Below the pieces are notes generated by a model, which was given only the letters and a program-made list of their open reading frames with translations, was not told where the DNA came from and made no database searches. Positions 17,650 through 25,714 of a DNA stretch of 64,000 nucleotides are shown here, one piece after another (position 1 is the first letter of the stretch; every line of letters starts with the position of its first letter). The stretch spans positions 310,001 through 374,000 of the forward strand of contig NZ_JPOS01000012.1 of assembly GCF_000759025.1 (NCBI RefSeq), in the 5' to 3' direction. Source of the stretch: Phaeodactylibacter xiamenensis. Lineage in GTDB: Bacteria > Bacteroidota > Bacteroidia > Chitinophagales > Saprospiraceae. Made by a program: the position numbers and the translations under genes.

Positions 17650-19866
17650 ATGGATAAACTATCACAAGCCGATAAAGACCGTATCATACAGCTCATTCAG
17701 GAAGGGCAGCCCCTGCCTAAGGAGGACATCTACAAGCTGACCGCCGATGAGGAGGACGTTTTCCTGTTCTGGAATGGCCGCTCGGAGACGACCACCAATG
17801 CCGTCCTCCCCTTCCACCACATCGAGCACATCGACGAGCCCCGGCAGGAGGTGCAGGAGGAAGGGACGATGTTCTCTATGTTTGACACCAAAGGGCGGCA
17901 AAAGACCGGCTGGCACAACAAACTCATCTGGGGCGATAATAAGCTGATCTTATCGAGCCTGCTGCACGGGCCCCTGCGCCAGGAAATTGAAGCCGAGGGC
18001 GGGCTAAAGCTCATCTACATCGACCCGCCCTTTGCCGTGGGGGCTGACTTTAGCCACACCATAGAGATCAACGGCGAAAGCGCCACCAAGAGTCAATCAG
18101 TACTGGAAGAAATCGCCTACCGCGATACCTGGCAGCGGGGCATCTCCTCCTACCTGAGTATGATGTACGAGCGGCTCAAGCTCATGCACAGCCTGCTGGC
18201 GGAGGATGGGAGTATTTATGTGCATTGTGATTGGAGGGTAAGTAGTTTTTTGAGAATCATACTAGGGGATATTTTTTCAAATGAATATTACAGAAATGAG
18301 ATCATTTGGAAGCGGTCGACTGCCCACAGTGATAGTAGTGGTTTTGGAAATTTGCATGATACAATAATTTATTTTACAAAATCTCCAAGCTACTCGTTCA
18401 CCACCCAATATGAACCATATTCAAAGGAATACATCAAAACATATTACCGCCATTCTGACAATAAAGGAAGGTTTTTGGATCGAGACTTAAGTGCAAAGGG
18501 TCTCCAAGGTGGAGGATATAAATACAAATGGAAAGAAAAGGAAGGGCTATGGAGATGTCCAAAAGAAACAATGGAACGCTATGAAAAAGAAGGAAGAATT
18601 TATTACACCAAAACTGGAACTCCTAGGTATAAGCAGTATTTAGAAGAAATGCCTGGTGTCCCGTGCCAAGACATTTGGACTGATATATATGCCGTTAATT
18701 CTCAAGCTTCGGAACGCATAGGCTACCCCACTCAAAAGCCCGAAGCCCTGTTAGAACGCATCATCCAAGCCAGCAGCAACGAAGGCGACCTGGTGGCCGA
18801 TTTCTTCTGCGGCAGCGGCACCACGGCCGCAGTCGCCGAAAAACTCAACCGCAAGTGGCTGGCCACCGACCTGGGCCGATTTGCCATCCACACCACCCGC
18901 AAGCGCATGATACAGGTACAGCGGGAGCTGCAGGAAAAAGGGCAGGACTTCCGGGCATTTGAAATCCTCAACCTGGGCAAATACGAGCGGCAGTTTTTCC
19001 TGCAGGAGCTCAATGAGGCACAGCAGCGCAGCCGGCAGGCCGCTTATCTTGACCTCATCCTGCGCGCCTACAAGGCACAACCTGCTGAGGGCCACACGCA
19101 GCTACACGGGCGCCGGGGCGAGCGCATGGTACACGTAGGCCCGCTCGATGTGCCCGTCACCCAAACGCGGGTGCAGGCGGTATTCGAGGAGTGCCAAAGC
19201 CTGGGCTACAGTCAGGTGGATGTGCTGGGTTTTGAGTTTGAGATGGGGCTGGTGCCCCGCGTCATACAGGAATATGCCGATGCGGGCGTACGGGTGCGCC
19301 TGCGCTATATCCCCAAGGAGGTCTTCGACCCCCGCGCGGTAAATAAAGGGCAGGTCAAATTCTACGATGTCAGCTACCTGCGCGCCACGGCAGAAAAAGA
19401 CAAGGACGGTAAAGTCATCGTCACCCTGCGCGACTTCGTCACCAACTATACACAGGATGATTTAGATGCCGTGGAAGACAAACTCCGCAAAGGCGGCAGT
19501 CAGGTCGTCATCGAAAACGGGCAAATCATCAAAGTCAGCAAAGACAAAAACGGCGTACAAAAGCGGGAGCCCCTCACCACCGAGTGGCACGACTGGATCG
19601 ACTACTGGAGCGTGGACTTTGACTACGACAGCAAGAAAGAGATCATCCGCCTGCAAGCTGAGGACGGCACCGTAGAGGAGAAGTGGACGGGCAACTACAT
19701 TTTCGAGAATGAGTGGCAGAGCTTCCGCACCAAGCAGGACCGGACGCTGGAGTTCACCTCAGCACCCCGCGTGTATGAAAAGCCGGGCAAGTACCGTATC
19801 ATGGTAAAGGTGGTGGATATTTTGGGAGTGGATACTAGTCAGTTGTTGGAGGTGGAGGTGAGGTGA
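17650..19866 (+). CDS. mod: Type III modification methyltransferase, Mod subunit
   Basis: 738 residues, a beta-class amino-methyltransferase: catalytic motif IV LIYIDPPF (DPPF 125-128) precedes the SAM-binding motif DFFCGSGTT (384-392), with a target-recognition segment (about 195-350) between them. It should methylate adenine in an asymmetric site and guide Res. The long C-terminal part (about 430-738) is typical of the larger Mod proteins; its last 100 residues look like a beta-sandwich. The target-recognition stretch, bases about 18230-18710, is far more AT-rich than both flanks, as if swapped in from another source. Its stop is 4 bases before the HipA-like gene, so the genes are probably co-transcribed. 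Confidence 0.9.
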   Translation: MDKLSQADKDRIIQLIQEGQPLPKEDIYKLTADEEDVFLFWNGRSETTTNAVLPFHHIEHIDEPRQEVQEEGTMFSMFDTKGRQKTGWHNKLIWGDNKLILSSLLHGPLRQEIEAEGGLKLIYIDPPFAVGADFSHTIEINGESATKSQSVLEEIAYRDTWQRGISSYLSMMYERLKLMHSLLAEDGSIYVHCDWRVSSFLRIILGDIFSNEYYRNEIIWKRSTAHSDSSGFGNLHDTIIYFTKSPSYSFTTQYEPYSKEYIKTYYRHSDNKGRFLDRDLSAKGLQGGGYKYKWKEKEGLWRCPKETMERYEKEGRIYYTKTGTPRYKQYLEEMPGVPCQDIWTDIYAVNSQASERIGYPTQKPEALLERIIQASSNEGDLVADFFCGSGTTAAVAEKLNRKWLATDLGRFAIHTTRKRMIQVQRELQEKGQDFRAFEILNLGKYERQFFLQELNEAQQRSRQAAYLDLILRAYKAQPAEGHTQLHGRRGERMVHVGPLDVPVTQTRVQAVFEECQSLGYSQVDVLGFEFEMGLVPRVIQEYADAGVRVRLRYIPKEVFDPRAVNKGQVKFYDVSYLRATAEKDKDGKVIVTLRDFVTNYTQDDLDAVEDKLRKGGSQVVIENGQIIKVSKDKNGVQKREPLTTEWHDWIDYWSVDFDYDSKKEIIRLQAEDGTVEEKWTGNYIFENEWQSFRTKQDRTLEFTSAPRVYEKPGKYRIMVKVVDILGVDTSQLLEVEVR
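18230..18710 (+). other. AT-rich target-recognition segment inside mod
   Basis: Hand count: 19 G/C of 60 bases at 18361-18420, against 41 of 60 at 18781-18840. The change is abrupt on both sides and coincides with the region between motif IV and motif I where beta-class Mod proteins hold the target-recognition domain. Confidence 0.75.
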
Positions 19867-19870
19867 GGCT

Positions 19871-20897
19871 ATGCAGTACGCTCAAAAGATACAAGAGAAA
19901 CTAAGGGTTGAACAATCTCAAAATTGTTCTGGGGTCATCTTCAATGAACAAAGAATCCCCTGGCTTAAAGAGACTCATTATTTGGTAGAGGATTACGATT
20001 TGGACGGTGACGCACCAAAGCAGTTTATTAGAGTATACCGATACATTCGGGATGGTAGCGTTCGTAAAAATAAACCTAAAACCTGGATTCCCTATATTGC
20101 AAAAACAGGGGCGAAATGGTATCCACATGAATCCGTGATCGAATACCTAATCAATAGAATCGGTCAGGTTTTAGGTATTGAGATGAATGAGGTAAGACTC
20201 TATCGAATCAATGATCAAATCCGGTTTCTGAGTCAGTACTTTCTGGAACAGAATGAAACTTTGATCCACGGAGCTGAAATATGTGGAGACTACCTCGAAG
20301 ACCAAGCGTTTGCAGAAGAAATAGCAAATGATAAAACCACAGCACGAGAGCTATTTACGTTCGAGTTCATCGAAGAGGCGATTTTAGACGTGTTTCCAAC
20401 TCATGGGCAGGACCTTTTAAGGAAGTTGGTTTACATTTTAACCTTTGATGCAATAGTCGGTAATAATGACAGGCATTTTTTACAATTGGGCAGTGATACG
20501 ATCCTTGTCAAAACCAGGTCCGCCCCCACGAATTGCTCCGGTTTATGACTCCTCCAGAGGACTATTTTGGAATTTTGATGAAGAGAAAATCAGCAGTTTT
20601 CTTCGACAAACAGCTGATCCATCTTTCAAAAAGTTTTTCAAATATTTAGAGAATGCATGTCCCAGAATAAGCATTGAGTCAGATAAAGCGATCAACCATT
20701 TCAAACTTATTTCGTATCTTTCTAGTTACAATAGTGATTATGAGAAAATCGTTATAAGTATATCTAGCGACCAAAATGAGAAAAAAGTCATCCAACTGCT
20801 TGATAAGGAATTTAAATTCTTATTTTCTGAAGACAGGTATGAGTTGACGAAAATGCTACTCAGGAAAAGGTTTGAAATTGTTCGTTCCCAAGTATAA
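19871..20897 (+). pseudogene. HipA-like (HipT-type) Ser/Thr kinase, interrupted by a frameshift
   Basis: Two overlapping frames make one protein. Frame 1 (19871-20548) gives the N-lobe and start of the catalytic loop: YIAKTGAKWYPHE (ATP-site Lys), then DAIVGNNDRHF, a HipA_C catalytic motif. Frame 2 (20466-20897) resumes exactly there with YNWAVI, then APVYDSSRGLFWNFDEEKIS, the metal-binding Asp region. Removing one T from the run of six at 20476-20481 restores about 341 residues, the size of HipT kinases, which lack the N-terminal HipA subdomain. As written, translation ends 23 residues past the break, without the metal-binding Asp. It follows mod by 4 bases and precedes a HipS-like gene by 8. 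Sequencing error, mutation and slippage are all possible. Confidence 0.75.
20476..20481 (+). other. T6 homopolymer at the frameshift point
   Basis: Six T residues after codons for NNDRH. With five the kinase frame is continuous; with six it is broken. Short homopolymers are both common sequencing-error sites and possible slippage sites. Confidence 0.6.
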
Positions 20898-20905
20898 AAG
20901 ATTCG

Positions 20906-21301
20906 ATGTTAAGTAAGCTGCGCAAACTATTCCAAAAGGACCAGTCCACCGGTTCTAACCTCCACCTCCCTGATGAGGAAGAGCAGCGCTTTACCCTTTA
21001 TTTAAAAGACTTAAAAGTAGGAGAACTGAGCTGCGAGGAAGGAATATGGACTTTTTCCTACAGTGATGAATTCAAAGCCCGATCTGACGAATTCTACCCC
21101 ATCGTAGGTTTTCCAAAGCTAGACAAGGTATATAAGAGCAAGTCTCTCTGGCCGTTCTTCCTTATCCGCATTCCCGGTTTGGGACAGCCTCGTGTCCGGG
21201 AAATTATCAAAGCGGAGCACCTGGATATCAACAATGAAGCCCAACTGCTCCGCCGATTCGGCCGGAAAACCATCGCCAATCCTTATGAGCTAACCGTGTA
21301 G
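20906..21301 (+). CDS. HipS-like protein (HipA N-terminal subdomain)
   Basis: 131 residues. Residues about 27-105 resemble the N-terminal 'couple_hipA' subdomain of HipA: LKDLKVGELSCEEGIWTFSY, then SDEFYPIVGFPKL and LWPFFLIRIPGLGQPRV. In HipBST systems this subdomain is a separate protein, HipS, that neutralises the HipT kinase, and the kinase lacks it, exactly as in the preceding gene. The order here (kinase first, small protein second) is the reverse of the described hipB-hipS-hipT order, and no hipB is adjacent. A role as antitoxin or kinase partner is inferred. It ends 4 bases before the convergent amylase gene. Confidence 0.7.
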   Translation: MLSKLRKLFQKDQSTGSNLHLPDEEEQRFTLYLKDLKVGELSCEEGIWTFSYSDEFKARSDEFYPIVGFPKLDKVYKSKSLWPFFLIRIPGLGQPRVREIIKAEHLDINNEAQLLRRFGRKTIANPYELTV

Positions 21302-21305
21302 GGGA

Positions 21306-23171
21306 TTACTCGATTTCCAGGATCATAGCTGATTTACCGGGCACATTGATGGTTCCCGAAGTTTTGTACGCTTTTCCGGTCATTATGTCCTTGCCTTGCT
21401 TGGTACCGCCCAGCATTTCTGCAAAGCGGTCGAGCTGTAGGGGCGTGGCTTCCTCGTTTTTATTAAGAATGGTCATGACTTTGCTGGTATCGGTATAGCG
21501 GAAGGTGACGTAGAAGCCGCCGTCCGGCACAAACTGCATAAGCTTGCCATGGTGAATCGCCTCGCTGGTTTTGCGCCAGTTGAGCAGTTTTTTAATGTAG
21601 GCTTTGGCTTCTTTCTGGTCCTCGGTGAGGCCTTTGCCGGTAAAGCCGTTGACCTCATCGCCTGCCCAGCCGCCGGGGAAGTCGGTGCGGATGATACCAT
21701 GGTCGCCCGGATAGCCTTCATTGTCCATTAGTATCTCGGTGCCGTAGTACAGCTGAGGCGTTCCGCGCAGGGTCAGGATGTAGGCAACGCCCATTTTGAA
21801 GAGGTCGAGGTCTTCGTTCACCTGCGTGTAGAAGCGATCCATATCGTGATTGTCAGGGAAGGTCACAAGGCTGTAGGGGTCTGCATAGAGGAAGTCCTGC
21901 GTCAGCATTTTATACAGCTCGATGAGCCCGCTGCCGTATTGCTTTTCCTCCTGTACCAGCCCTTGTGTAAGCGCAAACTGAATGGGAAAGTCCATCAGGC
22001 TCGGCAGGCAGGAGGTGTAGTCATCGTGGTTGTCTTTGCCTTCCTGCCAGTAGGATACAATAGCCGGATTAGTCACCCACTCCTCACCCACGGTGTTGAA
22101 ATTGGGGTATTCAGCACGCAGGGCACAAGTCCATTCTGTCATAAAGTCTTTATCCGGATAAGGGTAGGTGTCCATTCGGATGCCAGACAGGCCCGAATAT
22201 TCAATCCACCAAATGGTATTCTGTATGAGGTAGGTGGCCAGCAGCGGATTGCGCTGATTCATATCGGGCATGGTTTCCACAAACCAGCCATCAGAGAACA
22301 TGCGCTTGTCGTACTCGGAAGCGTGGATGTCCTGCACGGTATTCCGGCGGTGGGAGGTGTTGACGTATTCCCCTCCGAAGTTGATCCAGTCATCCGTGGG
22401 CATATCCTTTACGAACCAATGCTCAGAGCCACAGTGGTTGAGGATCATATCCATGATGATCTTGATATCCTTATCTTTTGCCCGCTGAATGAGGTCGAGG
22501 TACTCTTCATTGCTGCCAAAGCGCTGATCCACTTTGTAGAAGTCCGTGGCTGCGTAGCCGTGGTAGGAGTAGTCAGGCATATCGTTTTCCAAAACCGGAT
22601 TGAGCCAGATCGCCGTGAAGCCCATATCGTCAATATAATCCAGCTGATCGATGATGCCCTGAATGTCGCCCCCGTGGCGCCCACCTTTGAAGTCACGGTC
22701 AGGCTTTTCCATCATGCCCGCCACCGCATCGTTATCAGGGTTGCCGTTGGCGAAGCGGTCTGGAGTAATGAGGTACATGACATCTGCCGGCGTAAAACTC
22801 TCGCGCAGGGCAGATCCCGGTTCGCGTTCCCGCAGTTCATAATCGTAGGAGGCCACGACATCTTTGCCATCCAGCAGCTGCACCTGAAAAATGCCCGGCT
22901 CCACGCCCTCGGCCAGTTCCAGGTTGACAAAGAGGTAGTTGGGGTTTTGCACCCGCACCGTAGAGGTGATTTTCACACCCTTGTAGTCGCTCAGGGCAGC
23001 TTTGTATTGCGCCAGATTGTCTCCGTAGAGCAGGAGTTCGAGCTCAGGGTTATGCATCCCAGCCCACCAGTTGGGCGGCTCTACGCGCTGCAGGGGAGAT
23101 TGGGCGAAAAGAGCGGCACTCCAAATAGTCAGGAGCGCCAGGATTGTCAGACGTTGCATGTAATCGGTCAT
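21306..23171 (-). CDS. Exported GH13 alpha-amylase / neopullulanase-like enzyme
   Basis: About 621 residues from the ATG at 23171. An open frame reaches 23234, but that would overlap the upstream esterase gene, and the signal peptide MQRLTILALLTIWSAALFAQ begins only at 23159. An N-terminal beta domain is followed by a GH13 barrel: DMILNHCGSEHW, nucleophile Asp in SGIRMDTYPYP, acid/base Glu in TVGEEW, and FPDNHDMDRF with the third catalytic Asp. A C-terminal beta domain ends the protein. The layout matches cyclomaltodextrinase/neopullulanase (SusA/SusG-like) enzymes acting in the periplasm on malto-oligosaccharides. It lies 43 bases behind the esterase and is probably co-transcribed. Confidence 0.9.
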   Translation of the reverse strand: MTDYMQRLTILALLTIWSAALFAQSPLQRVEPPNWWAGMHNPELELLLYGDNLAQYKAALSDYKGVKITSTVRVQNPNYLFVNLELAEGVEPGIFQVQLLDGKDVVASYDYELREREPGSALRESFTPADVMYLITPDRFANGNPDNDAVAGMMEKPDRDFKGGRHGGDIQGIIDQLDYIDDMGFTAIWLNPVLENDMPDYSYHGYAATDFYKVDQRFGSNEEYLDLIQRAKDKDIKIIMDMILNHCGSEHWFVKDMPTDDWINFGGEYVNTSHRRNTVQDIHASEYDKRMFSDGWFVETMPDMNQRNPLLATYLIQNTIWWIEYSGLSGIRMDTYPYPDKDFMTEWTCALRAEYPNFNTVGEEWVTNPAIVSYWQEGKDNHDDYTSCLPSLMDFPIQFALTQGLVQEEKQYGSGLIELYKMLTQDFLYADPYSLVTFPDNHDMDRFYTQVNEDLDLFKMGVAYILTLRGTPQLYYGTEILMDNEGYPGDHGIIRTDFPGGWAGDEVNGFTGKGLTEDQKEAKAYIKKLLNWRKTSEAIHHGKLMQFVPDGGFYVTFRYTDTSKVMTILNKNEEATPLQLDRFAEMLGGTKQGKDIMTGKAYKTSGTINVPGKSAMILEIE

Positions 23172-23214
23172 TAGTAGTTTGATTTTGGGAAAAATAGGCA
23201 TTTTTTGCAGAATT

Positions 23215-24096
23215 TCACTCCTGAATAACACCACGCAACCCCAAATGCACCCGCTCCCGCCAGTAGCGCTCGTTATGGTCGTGACCGGGGTAAGCCTGTG
23301 TCATCCAGTTTTGCCCCGCCTGATAGCCCTGCGCCTGCAGGATGGAGTCTACCTGTTGCTGATAGGGCGCATAGAATTGGTCCAGCCCCTCTGTGCCGTA
23401 GTCGAAGTACCAGCGCTTGCCTTTCGGCAAATGAGCGGCAAAGTAGTCAATAATGGCCTGAGCCACTTCCGGAGTGTCATCCTGCAGGGAAACCGGCCAA
23501 TGCGTAGACAGGCAGAGGGCACCGGCGAAGACATCCGGGTACTCGCAAACTGCATACATGGATATCAGCCCGCCCATACTTGAGCCACCGATGTAGGTAT
23601 GCCCCTTACCTGGTTTGGTACGGTAAGTGCGATCGACGTAAGGCTTCAGCTCCTGTGTGAGAAACTTCAGGTAAGCATCAGAAAAGGCGGTGCCGCCCAC
23701 CCGCGCTTCAAGCAAGCTATCGAAGCAGGCCGCAGGCTTTTCAGGAAGGTACTCCTGAAAACGTTTTTCTCTGGCGTGGTTGACCCCAACGATAATGACT
23801 TCAGGCATTTGCCCTGCTGAGGAGAGGCTGTCTGTAGTGCGGTGTATCTGCCAGGCTGCACCACCGTAGGCCAGGCTGTCAAAGAAGAGGTTCTGCTGAT
23901 CCATCATGTAGAGCACCGGGTACTGCCGCAGCGTATCTGTGAAGTAGGAAGGAGGTAGGTACACCTGCCCGCTTTTCGATTCGGTCAGCTCAGAACTCTT
24001 GTAAGTGAATGGCTCAAAGCGGGAAGGTTCAACGGGAGGCTTCTCCCCGCAGCTAAAGAGCAACAAGATCAGCGAAGAAAGGAGTACGTATCGCAT
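23215..24096 (-). CDS. Alpha/beta-hydrolase esterase lipoprotein
   Basis: 293 residues with a lipoprotein signal (SLILLLFSC, Cys16 the likely lipidated residue). The body is a putative-esterase (esterase D/IroE-like) alpha/beta hydrolase: VYLPPSYF, VLYMMDQQNLF, nucleophile elbow GGSSMGG (Ser173), and a late YPGHDHNERYW supplying the His. The family removes acyl groups from esters such as feruloyl or siderophore esters; the substrate here is unknown. It is located upstream of the exported amylase, so a role in polysaccharide processing at the cell surface is a reasonable inference. The SDR gene is directly upstream, 10 bases away. Confidence 0.82.
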   Translation of the reverse strand: MRYVLLSSLILLLFSCGEKPPVEPSRFEPFTYKSSELTESKSGQVYLPPSYFTDTLRQYPVLYMMDQQNLFFDSLAYGGAAWQIHRTTDSLSSAGQMPEVIIVGVNHAREKRFQEYLPEKPAACFDSLLEARVGGTAFSDAYLKFLTQELKPYVDRTYRTKPGKGHTYIGGSSMGGLISMYAVCEYPDVFAGALCLSTHWPVSLQDDTPEVAQAIIDYFAAHLPKGKRWYFDYGTEGLDQFYAPYQQQVDSILQAQGYQAGQNWMTQAYPGHDHNERYWRERVHLGLRGVIQE

Positions 24097-24106
24097 GAAG
24101 AAGTTT

Positions 24107-24892
24107 TTACATGTTTCTCAATCTCCCGCCGTCTACCGCCAGAGCTACCCCCGTGATATAGGCGGCTGCAGGTGTAGCCAGAAAAGCAATGGCAGCGCCG
24201 ATTTCTCCGGGCTCTGCGAAGCGCTGCAGGGGGATACTGCTCTGCATGGCAGCCGTCACATCCTCTACAGGCTTTCCGGTTGCGAGGGCCTTTTTTTCAA
24301 TGATTTCCTGCAGGCGGCCAGTGTTGGTGGCTCCGGGGAGGATGTTATTAACAGTGATGCCATCTGCCCCCACTTCATTGGCGAGGGTCTTAGCCCAGTT
24401 GCCCACGGCTCCACGTACTGTATTGCTCACGCCTAAGCCAGGCAATGGTGCCTTTACGGAAGTGGAAATCACATTGATAATGCGGCCGTAGCCTTCCTTG
24501 CGCATGCCAGGGAGTACAGCTTTCGCCAAAAGGTGGTTGCAGATGAGGTGTGTAGTGAAGGCTTTGGTGAATTCCTCCAGTTCTGCCTCCGTAATCGGCC
24601 CGCCTGGAGGACCACCGGTATTGTTGACCAGGATGTGGATAGGCTTGGTGGCGGTGAGCCCCCGGACCTTCTTTCGCAGGTCAGCGGTATCGGTAAAATC
24701 GGCTGCAAGAAAGTCATGCTGCTGCCCTTTGACCCGTGCCATTTCCTTGGTGATGGCTGCCATCTTATCAGCAGAACGGGAAACCAGGGTTACGTTAGCG
24801 CCCAACTCTGCCAGTTCAAAAGCGGCGGCTTTTCCAATTCCTTTACTGCTGCCACAGACGAGCGCATTTTTCCCTCTCAAGTCTAAGTTCAT
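24107..24892 (-). CDS. SDR-family oxidoreductase, atypical active site
   Basis: 261 residues with a classical Rossmann start (ALVCGSSKGIGKAAAFELAE) and the NNTGG motif that replaces NNAG. The C-terminus YITGVALAVDGG is typical of FabG-like short-chain dehydrogenases. Where the catalytic YxxxK should be, the sequence reads GLGVSNTVRGAVGNWAK: Ser and Arg stand in for Tyr and Lys. A group of SDR proteins with this SNxxR pattern exists, so this is a lineage feature, but the chemistry of the group is not clear to me. It may not catalyse standard alcohol/ketone exchange. It is the first gene of a minus-strand run with the esterase and amylase. Confidence 0.88.
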   Translation of the reverse strand: MNLDLRGKNALVCGSSKGIGKAAAFELAELGANVTLVSRSADKMAAITKEMARVKGQQHDFLAADFTDTADLRKKVRGLTATKPIHILVNNTGGPPGGPITEAELEEFTKAFTTHLICNHLLAKAVLPGMRKEGYGRIINVISTSVKAPLPGLGVSNTVRGAVGNWAKTLANEVGADGITVNNILPGATNTGRLQEIIEKKALATGKPVEDVTAAMQSSIPLQRFAEPGEIGAAIAFLATPAAAYITGVALAVDGGRLRNM

Positions 24893-24949
24893 GGAGTGTG
24901 TTTTGTATATTCCGGCTAAATTTAAAGAATTTCATACAAAACTTAATTT

Positions 24950-25468
24950 ATGCCATTAGCCAAACCTTTCAACCTTCAGCAATGGGTAGATGACAACCGC
25001 CATCTCCTTAAGCCTCCTGTGGGCAACAAGCAAGTGTACCAAGGCAACGATGACTACATTGTCATGGTCGTAGGCGGGCCAAACGGGCGTAAGGATTATC
25101 ATTGGGAAGAAGGGGAAGAACTCTTCTATCAAATTGAGGGCGACATCACCCTGAAGATCATCAATGAAGCCGGAGAGCCAGAGGATATTCCTATCAAAGA
25201 AGGCGAAATGTTCCTGCTGCCACCGCGTATCCCACACTCTCCGCAACGTCCTTCGAATACGATTGGGCTCGTCATTGAGCGCTACCGCCGGGAGGGCGAG
25301 ATGGACAAGCTGATGTGGTTCTGTGAAAATTGCAACCATAAATTGCACGAGGAGTCTTTTCCGCTTGAGGATATCGTTGCTCAGTTGAAGGCGGCTATTC
25401 AGAACTTCATGGGCTCGGAGGAGCTGCGGACTTGTGATAATTGTGGGACGGTTATGGAGAAGCAGTAG
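24950..25468 (+). CDS. nbaC: 3-hydroxyanthranilate 3,4-dioxygenase
   Basis: 172 residues. A cupin iron enzyme that opens the ring of 3-hydroxyanthranilate in the kynurenine pathway from tryptophan. Metal ligands fall at the same numbers as in characterised bacterial enzymes: H51 and E57 (DYHWEEGEELFYQ) and H95 (PPRIPHSPQRP). The C-terminal rubredoxin-like iron site of the bacterial type is complete (CENC about 125-128 and CDNC about 162-165). No other kynurenine-pathway gene is in the window. The gene is divergent from the SDR gene across 57 bases. A repeat array begins shortly after its stop. Confidence 0.95.
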   Translation: MPLAKPFNLQQWVDDNRHLLKPPVGNKQVYQGNDDYIVMVVGGPNGRKDYHWEEGEELFYQIEGDITLKIINEAGEPEDIPIKEGEMFLLPPRIPHSPQRPSNTIGLVIERYRREGEMDKLMWFCENCNHKLHEESFPLEDIVAQLKAAIQNFMGSEELRTCDNCGTVMEKQ

Positions 25469-25485
25469 GGGGTTGGGGCGTTTTT

Positions 25486-25683
25486 TAGTGGGGAGTGGGG
25501 GAGTTCTTTAGTCGGCAGTTCTTTAGTCGGCAGTTTTTTAGTCGGCAGTGGGCAGTTCTTTAGTCGGCAGTTTTTTAGTCGGCAGTGGGCAGTGGGGAGT
25601 CGGCAGTCGGCAGTGGGGAGTCGGCAGTGGGCAGTGGGCAGTTCTTTAGTCGGCAGTCGGCAGTCGGGGCAGTTGGGGAGTTT
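25486..25683. repeat. Array of 7-8-base AGT-ending repeats upstream of lpxH
   Basis: About 27 consecutive units, each ending in AGT. Most are CGGCAGT or GGGCAGT (7 bases), interspersed with TCTTTAGT and TTTTTAGT (8 bases) and GGGGAGT. It fills nearly the whole gap between nbaC and lpxH and stops just before the lpxH promoter -7 element. The unit type resembles the short heptameric tandem repeats of filamentous cyanobacteria. It is not a CRISPR array: units are too short and lack unique spacers. Confidence 0.9.
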
Positions 25684-25688
25684 TACTT

Positions 25689-25696
25689 ACTTTTGT
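25689..25696 (+). promoter_or_regulatory. Promoter -7 element for lpxH
   Basis: TACTTTTG fits the Bacteroidota consensus TAnnTTTG and lies 19 bases before the lpxH start codon. The only nearby TTG for a -33 element (25673) is too close, so upstream contacts would fall in the repeat array. Confidence 0.6.
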
Positions 25697-25714
25697 GGGG
25701 GTAGATGATAGCCT

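Noticed and set aside
21846-23174. 442-codon open frame on the plus strand
   Set aside because: Opposite the GH13 amylase gene with all catalytic residues; no motif on this strand.
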